Shown here: piece after piece, positions 1-7,952 of the stretch
How positions within the stretch are numbered: the first letter of the stretch is position 1
Layout of the letters: each line of letters begins with the position of its first letter
NCBI GenBank assembly: GCA_005800965.1
Contig: SYEA01000048.1
Span: forward strand, 1-48,950
Direction of reading: 5' to 3'
DNA from: Actinomycetota bacterium
Lineage (GTDB): Bacteria; Actinomycetota; Acidimicrobiia; Acidimicrobiales; Ilumatobacteraceae
Length of the DNA: 48,950 bases
The notes under the pieces: model-generated
Told to the model about the DNA's origin: nothing
The model's input: the letters and a program-made list of their open reading frames with translations, nothing else
Databases searched by the model: none
Translations under genes and position numbers: made by a program

Positions 1-453
1 CGCCTGGCGAGTTACGTACCGCCGCCAGTCACTCGTGTATTGCAACACCGAGGTGTGGCAGTGATCGTTGAATTTGGCGATGCCAAAATCGGTGATGGCC
101 TGTCGACCCGAGATGCCGAGTTGCCGTTCGGCCTCGGCTTCGGCCGGCAAACCGTGGCAGTCCCACCCGAATCGACGCTCGACGCGTTTGCCGCTCATCG
201 TGCGATACCGCGGGATGGCGTCCTTGACGAAGCCAGTCAACAAGTGGCCATAGTGCGGCAAGCCATTGGCGAACGGTGGCCCGTCATAAAACACGAACCC
301 TGAGTCATCGTCGCTCGCTGATGTGCCGCTCGTGCGCGGATGCTGCTCGACGGATGCTTCAAAAGTGCGATCGGCCTGCCAAAAAGCAAGGACGTTTTCT
401 TCGAGTTTCGACAGATTCGGCTGGGCCGCAACGTCGGGGTATGAATCGGCCAT
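1..453 (-). CDS. ileS: Isoleucyl-tRNA synthetase, N-terminal part (runs off the window)
   Basis: Charges tRNA-Ile with isoleucine in the cytoplasm. Only the first 151 codons are present; the frame is open from the ATG at 453 to the window edge. I translated it by hand from the reverse strand. It contains YDGPPFANGLPHYGHL, the class I aminoacyl-tRNA synthetase HIGH-type motif (HYGH) in its usual IleS setting, followed by VKDAIPRYRTMSGKRVERRFGWDCHGLP, quoted here as two adjoining pieces: the VKDAIPRYRTMSGKRV stretch and then the GWDCHGLP stretch typical of IleS. It lies 13 bases downstream of yggT in the same direction, the usual place for ileS at the end of an actinobacterial division cluster, except that divIVA is missing between the two. 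Confidence 0.95.
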   Translation of the reverse strand, partial: MADSYPDVAAQPNLSKLEENVLAFWQADRTFEASVEQHPRTSGTSASDDDSGFVFYDGPPFANGLPHYGHLLTGFVKDAIPRYRTMSGKRVERRFGWDCHGLPAEAEAERQLGISGRQAITDFGIAKFNDHCHTSVLQYTSDWRRYVTRQA

Positions 454-466
454 TACGTGGCGCTAC

Positions 467-712
467 TCACAAACCTGCAGATGCCAGCATTCGCTGCACG
501 AACCCAAGACCAAACACCACGACGATGGGCGAGATATCGAGTGGCCCGATGTTGGGGATGATTCGTCGGGCTGGCCCCAAGACGGGCTCAGTGACCTGAA
601 ACAGCACACGTGAGATTTGTGCAAGTGGCCCGCTTGAAGTTATGGGAAACCAGCTGAGGATGATTCGAGCGAAAATGACCAGCGTGTAGAGCGAAATGAG
701 TTGGGAAATCAT
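467..712 (-). CDS. yggT: YggT family small membrane protein
   Basis: An 81-residue, very hydrophobic protein that fits the short YggT form with a single domain of about two membrane segments (roughly residues 2-20 and 60-78). The segment ILSWFPITSSGPL and the later PVLGPARRIIPNIGPLDISP match the YggT pattern of W-F/P followed by a G-P-L-D-x-S-P loop. An AGAGGAG ribosome-binding site sits 8 bases before the ATG. The family is linked by gene neighbourhood to division, osmotic tolerance and membrane organisation, but its biochemical role is not settled. It follows sepF by about 50 bases and precedes ileS, as in many Gram-positive bacteria. Confidence 0.9.
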   Translation of the reverse strand: MISQLISLYTLVIFARIILSWFPITSSGPLAQISRVLFQVTEPVLGPARRIIPNIGPLDISPIVVVFGLGFVQRMLASAGL

Positions 713-763
713 GGTCGGGCTCCTCTTGCATGCAGCATTGCGGTGGGGTGATGGTATCGCCGA

Positions 764-1321
764 TTAGTCGCGGGGAATTCGCACACCGTTAGGGGTGAGA
801 CGAAAAACACCACGCGAGATGCGCTCGAGAGAACCGTTGAGCGCAAAAGTAATCCCCGAAGCGAAATCGATGATTCGGCGCGCCTCTTCGGGTTCGGTGC
901 TGATCATGTTCATGATTACGGGCTGGCCACTCTTGTAGCGCTCACCAATTTCTTTGCAATGAGTGAACGAAGTTGGCTTCAGTGTCACGGGTTCAACTGC
1001 AGCGGCATCCAACGCTCTTACATTTTTTGGTGGCTGACCAACCGGGCCACGCACCGTGACACCCGAGTCGTCGCGTTTGCGCCCTGGACGAGAAGTCGGC
1101 ATGTTGCGTGCAGGTTCGGTGTAATCCTCGTCAAGTTCGTCATCGTCGTAGCCACCGTCAACATCGTCATCAACATCGTCATCAACATCGCCAAGTCTGG
1201 TGTTGCGCATCGCTTGACGCCCACCGGCTGGACGGCGTGTGCGCATCGACTGATCGCTGTCGCCGTACGCTTCGTCAGCCCCGAGACCGAGATACTCCAT
1301 TGCTCGGCGGAACATTGACAT
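764..1321 (-). CDS. sepF: SepF cell division protein
   Basis: SepF anchors FtsZ to the membrane and bundles its filaments; Actinobacteria use it in place of FtsA. The protein has 185 residues. The N-terminal MSMFRRAMEYLGLG is the expected amphipathic membrane-binding helix. A long acidic, Asp-rich, disordered linker follows (about residues 30-75, with runs of DDDVDDD). The C-terminal SepF core is near residues 110-185, including SFTHCKEIGERYKSGQPVI and ARRIIDFASGITFALNGSLER. The start is the ATG at 1321; a second ATG two codons later is possible. It lies between yggS and yggT in the standard order. Confidence 0.96.
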   Translation of the reverse strand: MSMFRRAMEYLGLGADEAYGDSDQSMRTRRPAGGRQAMRNTRLGDVDDDVDDDVDGGYDDDELDEDYTEPARNMPTSRPGRKRDDSGVTVRGPVGQPPKNVRALDAAAVEPVTLKPTSFTHCKEIGERYKSGQPVIMNMISTEPEEARRIIDFASGITFALNGSLERISRGVFRLTPNGVRIPRD

Positions 1322-1348
1322 GTGGTCAGATTACCTCATTAATGCGCA

Positions 1349-2002
1349 TCATTTGGGGAGTGGTCGCTCGCCGAACAACGCTGTCCCCACCCGCACCATG
1401 GTGCTACCCGCAGCCAGGGCAAGTTCAATGTCTCCGGACATGCCCATCGAGCAACCGGCAAGCTCGAGGTCGTCTGCAGCCTGACGCACAGCATTGAATG
1501 CGGCCTGTGTGCGCTCGGGGTGGGCATCGGTGGGGCCGACCGTCATGAGCCCTTCGACCACCAAGCCACCCATACGGGCATGGCGTACCAGATCTGCTGC
1601 GGCATGCAGGGCACAGCCCCCTTTGTCGGGTTCATTGGTGGCATTCACTTGCACATAAATACGGGCCCCAGGGGCTCGCTTGACGAGTTCGTCCACCAGT
1701 GAGGCCCGGTCCACGCTCTGCCACACCGCCACAGTGCTGGCTAGCGAGCGAATTTTGTTGGATTGCAAACGACCTAGAAAGTGCACCGGCGGATGAGCCG
1801 GCGCCACTTCAGCGAGTTTGGCGATGGCTTCTTGGGCGTAGTTCTCGCCGATCGCTTCACACCCCAGACGGTGCGCAATCTGCACTGCTTGTGCGCCAAA
1901 ACCCTTCGTGACCGCACACACGGCCACTGGCCCACGCGTGGCGCACTGGTTGAGCAGCGAGCGAAGCTGCGTCAGCCGTTGCGCGATCGCTGGTTCGTCC
2001 AA
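1349..2002 (-). CDS. yggS: YggS/PLPBP pyridoxal phosphate-binding homeostasis protein
   Basis: A PLP-carrying protein with an alanine-racemase-like TIM barrel and no known catalytic activity; it buffers PLP and affects amino-acid pools. The protein has 217 residues. The PLP lysine is in VAVCAVTKGFG (about K33), and the phosphate-binding end is in MGMSGDIELALAAGSTMVRVGTALFG (cited as the MSGDIELAL and GSTMVRVGTALFG pieces). The start appears to be TTG at 2002, ten bases after the ftsZ stop; no strong Shine-Dalgarno site is visible, so the start is less certain than the gene. It sits between ftsZ and sepF, as usual, but the pgeF gene often found just before yggS is absent. Confidence 0.94.
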   Translation of the reverse strand: MDEPAIAQRLTQLRSLLNQCATRGPVAVCAVTKGFGAQAVQIAHRLGCEAIGENYAQEAIAKLAEVAPAHPPVHFLGRLQSNKIRSLASTVAVWQSVDRASLVDELVKRAPGARIYVQVNATNEPDKGGCALHAAADLVRHARMGGLVVEGLMTVGPTDAHPERTQAAFNAVRQAADDLELAGCSMGMSGDIELALAAGSTMVRVGTALFGERPLPK

Positions 2003-2012
2003 CGTGATGTTG

Positions 2013-3122
2013 CTACTTCAAAAAGTCGGGGATATCGAGATCATCGTCGCCCGCTTCTTGCGAACCGAAGATCTCCCGCAAGCGAGAACTTCCCTTGCCG
2101 GTTTCGGGGCGAGCATCACCACGAGTTGCGGTGCCATCGCCACGAGTGCCGATTCGACCAGCCGCTGAATCCCAGCGTTCGAAGCCCGACGCAATAACCG
2201 TGACCCGGACTTCGTCACCAAGATCGTCATCGATGACAGTGCCCAAGATGATGTTGGCATCTTGGTGCGCGACACGCGCCACGGTTTCGGCGGCTTCGTT
2301 CAACTCAAAGAGGCTCATGTCTGACGGGCCAGCCACATTCAGCAGGATGCCGCGGGCTCCTTCAATGGCCGCTTCGAGCATCGGTGAAGTGATGGCTGCA
2401 ATTGCCGCATTGGAGGCGCGCTTGTCGCCACTGGCCACGCCGATGCCCATGAGGGATGAGCCGGCATTTGCCAAGATGGTTTTCACGTCGGCAAAGTCGG
2501 TGTTGATGAGCCCTGGCGTGGTGATGATGCCGGTGATGCCCGAGACACCCTGCATCAATACTTCGTCGGCTTTTTTGAACGCATCGAGCAATGTGGTTTT
2601 GTCGGTGGCAATCGACAGCAACTTCTCGTTTGGAATCACGATGAGCGTGTCAACTTTGTCTTTCAACTTGGCGATGCCTTGGTCGGCTTGCACCGAACGG
2701 CGGCGTCCCTCGAAGTTGAACGGTCGCGTCACGATGCCGATCGTGAGCGCCCCTTCAGCCTTTGCGATCTCGGCCACTACGGGTGCTGCACCGGTGCCGG
2801 TGCCACCACCTTCGCCGGCGGTGATGAACACCATGTCGGCGCCAGCGAGATGTTCTTGGATTTCGTCACGATGTGCTTCGGCTGCTTCGCGACCAACTTC
2901 GGGGTCACTGCCTGCACCAAGTCCGCGCGTGAGTTCGCGACCGATGTCGATTTTGTAACTTGCATCACTCATGATGAGCGCTTGTGCGTCGGTATTGATC
3001 GCAACGAAGTCGACGCCGCGCAAACCAGCATCGATCATGCGGTTGACGGCGTTGACGCCACCACCACCGATGCCCACCACTTTGATGACAGCAATCGGTG
3101 AATTTTGTGAGTTACTTGGCAT
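2013..3122 (-). CDS. ftsZ: Cell division GTPase FtsZ
   Basis: The tubulin-like GTPase that forms the division ring. The protein has 369 residues from the ATG at 3122; an in-frame extension to 3284 would encode low-complexity sequence antisense to nothing known and would overlap ftsQ, so I reject it. The GTP-binding signature GGGTGTG is at residues 105-111, GIGGGGVNAVNRMI near 17-30, the T7 catalytic loop NTDFADVKTIL follows in the middle, and the conserved C-terminal tail is DLDIPDFLK, the SepF-binding peptide type. A variable linker of about 50 residues precedes the tail. A 19-bp perfect palindrome lies in the 52-base gap between the murB-ftsQ stop and this start. Confidence 0.98.
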   Translation of the reverse strand: MPSNSQNSPIAVIKVVGIGGGGVNAVNRMIDAGLRGVDFVAINTDAQALIMSDASYKIDIGRELTRGLGAGSDPEVGREAAEAHRDEIQEHLAGADMVFITAGEGGGTGTGAAPVVAEIAKAEGALTIGIVTRPFNFEGRRRSVQADQGIAKLKDKVDTLIVIPNEKLLSIATDKTTLLDAFKKADEVLMQGVSGITGIITTPGLINTDFADVKTILANAGSSLMGIGVASGDKRASNAAIAAITSPMLEAAIEGARGILLNVAGPSDMSLFELNEAAETVARVAHQDANIILGTVIDDDLGDEVRVTVIASGFERWDSAAGRIGTRGDGTATRGDARPETGKGSSRLREIFGSQEAGDDDLDIPDFLK

Positions 3123-3139
3123 ATGTGTCTGACCCCCAA

Positions 3140-3158
3140 GTTGAGCATGATGCTCAAC
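3140..3158. repeat. Perfect palindrome between ftsQ and ftsZ
   Basis: GTTGAGCATGATGCTCAAC, two 9-bp arms around one central base. It is the main feature of the short ftsQ-ftsZ gap, 18 bases upstream of the ftsZ start. It could be an operator, or in RNA a short hairpin just before the ribosome-binding region (GGGGG at 3133-3137). No U-tract follows, so it is not an intrinsic terminator. Confidence 0.7.
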
Positions 3159-3174
3159 CTCTACTACAGGCACA

Positions 3175-5307
3175 CTACTCGTTGGCGATGACTGGTTGTC
3201 CAGACGACACGTCGATGGCAGCGATGAACGAGACATCCTGCTGGGTGAGCAAGACCATGACCTGAGTGAGCTTGTTGCGCACATCCACGGGAGCCCCGAG
3301 CGTGATAATCGTGCCTTTTTTCAAAGTGAACCCCAAAGCCTCGGGGCCATTGACAAAAACGTTCCGCACCTCAGGGATGATGTCGGCTGGCAGTGAATTC
3401 GCCAACTGGGCTGCGGCTTGGTACACCACGGTGGTGACGGTGCCGGGCGGCAGATTCGGGCCAACCCCTTCTATTTTCATAAATTGCGTGGGCTGGCCGT
3501 CCAGCACCGCGAGCACCCGCCCATCGATGTCGAGCACACGGGCACGATTGTCCACCCCGACGAACCAGGCCACTGCGCGGCGCTCCTCGATTTCGATTAC
3601 TACTCGATTGGGCAGATACCAATTGAGTCGCGCTTGACGCACCCAGGGATCGCCCTCCAGTCGACGCTGGGCGCCCTCTAAGTCGGCAGTGAAGACGCTC
3701 GCACCGCGTAGCGAGTCACTTACATCGCTCAACAATGCCGGGTCGGAATATGTCACGCCCGTGATGTCGATTTGTCGAACGGCAAACAGCGGTGACGCCA
3801 AAATGATGAGCGTCAATGAAAACATCGCAATGAGAGCACCAAAGCCAACCAACGGCGACACACGCAGACGTGGCAGACGCTTCCACCATGTGCGACGACC
3901 GATGCGGTCGTCAACAATCACATCGCCGAGCGTGGCTGTGCTTACGAATGTGCTTACGGCTGCACCCACTCCAGTGCTTGCTTCGCTGCGTTCGTGAGGC
4001 AACAAATGTTGGGCATCATCGATCACAACCGGCTCACCAGCGGCTGCTTGCTGCGCTTCGCGTGCCTGTATCGCTGTCGAGATGTCAACCACCGCGCCGA
4101 CGGGTATCTGGCTCGAATCTGTGACGATGGGTGTGTCATCGGGCCGGGCGATTGCACCAGTGTCGGCAAACAGCTCGCTCAGCTCGAGAACTGCTTCGTC
4201 GGGCAACGGTGGGGAGAACGCCACGGCGCTCAACGTGTTGTCATCACTCACTAGGGGCCCGAACAAAGCGTCGAGGCGTGTACCGCCAGATGAATCGCTC
4301 GACGCATTGTTGGGTGTGCCACCAACTTGGGCACCTGCAGCACTCGCTACTTCAGGGTCAAAACCCACCAAGCGCACTTCACTGTGCAGATTGACTCCCG
4401 TCTCGCTCAACACTCGCGCCCGCACCAACGCCATGAGTTCGGCAACGTCATCAGCACTTCCACCCGGATCAACTTGGATGAAATTGGCATGCTTGTCGGA
4501 AACTTCTGCCGTGCCAACGCGCAAGCCGCGCAAGCCGAGACCATCGATGAGCGCGCCAGCCGAACCACCGTCTGGTGCCGGGTTTACGAACACCGAGCCC
4601 GCGTTGTGCCCACCTGGTTGGTGCTCGCGTCGCCAACGCACAATTTCAGCCATCTCTGCTTCGCTGGCTTGCTGATCGCCCCAGGACAAAGCAAACGATG
4701 CCGAAATCACGACGTGATATGGCTCGAGATCGCTGCCACGAAAACGCAGACCCACATCTTTGGCCGCAACATTTGCCACGATGCCTTTTAGTAAGTGGAA
4801 GATCTTTATCGATTCAAGGCTGGCCGCCATGTCCGAGCCATGTCCCCCGGCATTCATGCGCACGCCACCGCCCACCGAACCTGGCACGCCGACACCCCAT
4901 TCAAAACCCGTCAAACCGCGCGCCGCGCTCTGGCGGGCCAGCACCGGCAGTGCCACGGCACCACCCGCCACCACCCGTGGGACTGCGGGTTGTTGAGGCC
5001 AGATAATTTGATCGGCAAACTCGCCAAGCACCACCACTAACCCGGCGAAGCCGCCGTCAGCCACGAGCAGGTTGCTACCACGCCCGATGACCAGCAACGG
5101 AACCCTTTTTTCGCGCAAAGCGTTACTGACTGCGTGAAGGTCGTCAATGGATCGTGCCTTGACGAGCAGGCTGGCCGGACCACCCACTTTGTAGGTGGTG
5201 TACGCCGCCAATTTCACATCGCGTTGCACTCGCGCCCCGAGCAAGATGCCGAGGCGGTCGAGTGCTCGCGTCTCGCGTGCGTGGCTGTCGGTGTCGTCAG
5301 CGTCCAC
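3175..5307 (-). CDS. murB-ftsQ: MurB-FtsQ fusion: UDP-MurNAc dehydrogenase joined to divisome POTRA protein
   Basis: A single 710-residue frame joins two normally separate proteins. Residues about 25-315 are MurB (UDP-N-acetylenolpyruvoylglucosamine reductase, FAD/NADPH): TYKVGGPASLLV, IGRGSNLLVADGGF, GVPGSVGGGVRMNAGGHG, GSVFVNP with the catalytic Ser, and NLHSEVRLVGF with the catalytic Glu. Residues about 317-480 are an acidic, low-complexity linker. Residues about 484-506 (PLVGFGALIAMFSLTLIILA) are a membrane helix after a basic WWKRLPRLR stop, then a POTRA domain (VRQIDITGV to WYLPNRVVIEIEERRAVAW) and the FtsQ beta domain. The topology is consistent: MurB in the cytosol, POTRA outside. The GTG at 5307 overlaps the murC stop by 11 bases; a TTG at 5331 is an alternative. 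No stop or restart signal lies between the halves. Confidence 0.93.
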   Translation of the reverse strand: MDADDTDSHARETRALDRLGILLGARVQRDVKLAAYTTYKVGGPASLLVKARSIDDLHAVSNALREKRVPLLVIGRGSNLLVADGGFAGLVVVLGEFADQIIWPQQPAVPRVVAGGAVALPVLARQSAARGLTGFEWGVGVPGSVGGGVRMNAGGHGSDMAASLESIKIFHLLKGIVANVAAKDVGLRFRGSDLEPYHVVISASFALSWGDQQASEAEMAEIVRWRREHQPGGHNAGSVFVNPAPDGGSAGALIDGLGLRGLRVGTAEVSDKHANFIQVDPGGSADDVAELMALVRARVLSETGVNLHSEVRLVGFDPEVASAAGAQVGGTPNNASSDSSGGTRLDALFGPLVSDDNTLSAVAFSPPLPDEAVLELSELFADTGAIARPDDTPIVTDSSQIPVGAVVDISTAIQAREAQQAAAGEPVVIDDAQHLLPHERSEASTGVGAAVSTFVSTATLGDVIVDDRIGRRTWWKRLPRLRVSPLVGFGALIAMFSLTLIILASPLFAVRQIDITGVTYSDPALLSDVSDSLRGASVFTADLEGAQRRLEGDPWVRQARLNWYLPNRVVIEIEERRAVAWFVGVDNRARVLDIDGRVLAVLDGQPTQFMKIEGVGPNLPPGTVTTVVYQAAAQLANSLPADIIPEVRNVFVNGPEALGFTLKKGTIITLGAPVDVRNKLTQVMVLLTQQDVSFIAAIDVSSGQPVIANE

Positions 5308-6724
5308 GAGATAATTCTCGCTTACGCGCAACGACTTCGTCGGGCAATGTCTCGATGTCGCCACAACCCATCGAAATACATAAGTCACCGTCACGCACCT
5401 CGCGAGCCACGAAATCCGCCAGGTCTGCACGCTCGGCCACCCACTCGACCCTGGCCGTTGGATGCGCAGCACGCACGGCATCGACCACCAATTGGCCCGT
5501 GACGCCCTCTATGCGATCAGTACCCGAGGCGTAGATGTCGGTGATCACTACAAGGTCAGCATCGACGAAGGCGTCGCGATATTGGTCGGACATGATCGCC
5601 ATGCGATTGAAGCGGTTCGGTTGAAACACTGCCACGACGCGCTTCCATCCAACGTTGTCGGTGCGCACCGCGCGCAGTACTGCGGTGATTTCGGCTGGAA
5701 GGTGGGCATAGTCGTCAACGAAGGTCGCGCCGCCCTCAGTAGCGCGCAGATCGAATCGGCGTCGCACCCCGGCAAAGTTACGCACGGCTTCGGCAGCAAC
5801 GCTGGGCTTGACACCAAGCTGCACTGCCATGGCCAAGGCCGCCAAACAATTGCGCACGTTGTGTTCGCCACGCAGGGCAAGAGACACAGCAACACTCCCC
5901 TGTGCCATGTGGGCTACAAAGTGGCTCACATCGCCGGCGAATCGCACATCGGTGGCCCGCACGTCAACTGTGTTGACCTTGGTGTTCTTTGTTGAGTCAC
6001 TGATGCCGTAGGTGATAGCGCCATGGCGGCGAGCCAACTGCAGAGCGGTGGAATCGTCGGCGCACACCACCTTGATGCCTTTGACTTCCTTGAGATACGA
6101 GTCGAACGAAGCCACGATGCCGGCAAACGAACCGTGCTCATCTAAGTGATCGGTGTCTACGTTGGTGAGAATTGTGCAATCTGGGGCGATTGCTCGATGA
6201 CTTGAGTCGCTCTCATCTGCTTCGACGACAAAAACATCACTACCCCAGTGGGCACTCGACTCGAGTTGGGGAACCTCGGCACCGATGAGATAACCCGGGT
6301 CGCGCCCGGCGGCACGCAACATGAGAGTGAGCAGCGTGGTGGTCGTGGTTTTGCCGTGGGTGCCAGCCACCGCCACCGTCCGGGCTTGTTTGCTGATCCA
6401 CCCCAGCATCTGCGCGCGTGACCAAACGGTCTTGCCGGCCTGGCGGGCAGCAACGAGTTCAACGTTCGTTTCTCGCACCGCCGCCGAATGCGTGATGATT
6501 TCACATTCAGCAATCGCACCAGCGTCGTGCGGCACGTTGACTACTACCCCCAGCGCACGCAGGCGATCCATAATTGGCGACTCAACCATGTCGCTTCCCG
6601 AAACCACACCACCCATCTCGCGCAAGATGATGGCGATAGCACTCGTGCCTGGGCCACCCACCCCAACGACATGAATTCGTGGTGGCACGTGCGCATGGGT
6701 CAATGCCATGGGATCACTCGACAT
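5297..6724 (-). CDS. murC: UDP-N-acetylmuramate--L-alanine ligase
   Basis: Adds the first amino acid, L-alanine, to UDP-MurNAc in the cytoplasm using ATP. The protein has 475 residues from the ATG at 6724, which starts one base after the murG stop; an upstream in-frame start at 6757 would overlap murG. The Rossmann-like N-terminal domain has HVVGVGGPGTSAIA (about 18-31), the Mur ligase ATP loop GTHGKTTTTT is at residues 121-130, the central domain carries EADESDSS and NVDTDHLD, and the C-terminal domain has DDYAHLPAEI and VFQPNRFNR. Its 3' end overlaps the murB-ftsQ start. Confidence 0.97.
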   Translation of the reverse strand: MSSDPMALTHAHVPPRIHVVGVGGPGTSAIAIILREMGGVVSGSDMVESPIMDRLRALGVVVNVPHDAGAIAECEIITHSAAVRETNVELVAARQAGKTVWSRAQMLGWISKQARTVAVAGTHGKTTTTTLLTLMLRAAGRDPGYLIGAEVPQLESSAHWGSDVFVVEADESDSSHRAIAPDCTILTNVDTDHLDEHGSFAGIVASFDSYLKEVKGIKVVCADDSTALQLARRHGAITYGISDSTKNTKVNTVDVRATDVRFAGDVSHFVAHMAQGSVAVSLALRGEHNVRNCLAALAMAVQLGVKPSVAAEAVRNFAGVRRRFDLRATEGGATFVDDYAHLPAEITAVLRAVRTDNVGWKRVVAVFQPNRFNRMAIMSDQYRDAFVDADLVVITDIYASGTDRIEGVTGQLVVDAVRAAHPTARVEWVAERADLADFVAREVRDGDLCISMGCGDIETLPDEVVARKRELSRGR

Positions 6725-6725
6725 C

Positions 6726-7898
6726 TCAGCGCGCCACCGACTCGATGATGGCACCAATTGCCGACGAACGATTCAACGCGCCAAGTGCATACGACGCAGC
6801 AGCCAATCGTTCACTCAATGTGACATCGTCGACGAGTCGACTGAGCTCAGCGGCAAAGCGGTGTTCTAATTCGTGTTCTTGCACCATGAGTGCGGCACCC
6901 GCGTCACTCAGCCAGGTCGCGTTCAAGCGTTGATGATCATCGGCCGCCTGCGCCCAAGGAATGATGATTGCTGCCGAACCCACCGACACCAACTCGGCCA
7001 CGGTGCTGGCGCCGGCGCGACACACGGTGATGTCGGCCAACTGCCATATATCAGCCATGTTGTCGTGACCCGCGCGCCGCACGTATTGCAGCAACGAACC
7101 CGACGGCAAAGCAAACTTCGTATCCATGTACCGCTCGCCAGCCAGATGCACGATGGCTACGTCAGCCCGATTCGCATTCGCAACGGCCCACTCCTCGATG
7201 GCGCGATTCACCACCAGCGAGCCGAGTGAACCGCCCATCACCACCACCACTCGGCGAGCAGCATCGATACCAAACATTTCAGCGGCTTGCCGACGCGCAC
7301 CATCGTGGCTCGTGGTGTTGCGCGACAGTCGCCGTACCGCGGCTCGCACCGGTGCACCGGTATGCGTGGCACCCGGCAACTTTGAGTCGGCGAATGCCAC
7401 TGCGACTGCCGCTGCACGCCGTGCTTGGCGGCGTGTTGCCAAACCTGGATGCTGGTCGTAGCTCACCACCACGACCGGAATTCCCAATGCTCGCGCAGCG
7501 CGGACTGCAGGTTCGCTGGCAAAACCGCCGACACTCACCACCACTCGCGGCTGCCACTGGCGAAACTGTCGCCCAGCCTGAGCCGAAGCGAGAACTAACT
7601 TCACCATTGCTGTAGCGGTGCGCCACAAGGCACGCGGCGAAATACTGCGCTGCAGCCCATCCACATTGAGCAACAACCGAGGGTGCTGGCTGTCGGCCAA
7701 CAAGCGTTGATCACTGGGGCGCTGCGACGCAACAAATGCAATCGATAGTGGAGCACGACCTTGTTCGATGAGCTGTTCGGCAATTGCCAGTCCAGGAATG
7801 ATGTGGCCGGCTGTGCCACCACCGGCGATGACGGCAAAAACTCGTGGTGACACCGGACTTGTCGACGAATACGACGTTGTTGACGACGTTGAAGACAT
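6726..7898 (-). CDS. murG: UDP-GlcNAc:lipid I N-acetylglucosaminyltransferase
   Basis: Converts lipid I to lipid II on the inner face of the membrane (GT28). The protein has 390 residues from the ATG at 7898, which has GGTGG six bases upstream; a TTG at 7910 in frame is an alternative. The glycine loop GGGTAGHIIPGLAIA is at residues 26-40, and the second domain has VVVMGGSLGSLVVN and the UDP-GlcNAc region CRAGASTVAELVSVGSAAIIIPW (seen as CRAGASTVAEL followed by IIIPW). The 54-base gap after ftsW is the widest in this part of the operon. Confidence 0.96.
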   Translation of the reverse strand: MSSTSSTTSYSSTSPVSPRVFAVIAGGGTAGHIIPGLAIAEQLIEQGRAPLSIAFVASQRPSDQRLLADSQHPRLLLNVDGLQRSISPRALWRTATAMVKLVLASAQAGRQFRQWQPRVVVSVGGFASEPAVRAARALGIPVVVVSYDQHPGLATRRQARRAAAVAVAFADSKLPGATHTGAPVRAAVRRLSRNTTSHDGARRQAAEMFGIDAARRVVVVMGGSLGSLVVNRAIEEWAVANANRADVAIVHLAGERYMDTKFALPSGSLLQYVRRAGHDNMADIWQLADITVCRAGASTVAELVSVGSAAIIIPWAQAADDHQRLNATWLSDAGAALMVQEHELEHRFAAELSRLVDDVTLSERLAAASYALGALNRSSAIGAIIESVAR

Positions 7899-7952
7899 TG
7901 CCGCCACCAAAGTTACCCGAACGCCACCGTGCGCTGCAGATGCAGCCGAGTG

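Noticed and set aside
2095..2958. 287-residue plus-strand reading frame opposite ftsZ
   Set aside because: It lies wholly antisense to the unmistakable FtsZ core, has Ser/Pro/Ala-rich low-complexity composition and no recognisable motif; it is a shadow frame of GC-rich coding DNA.
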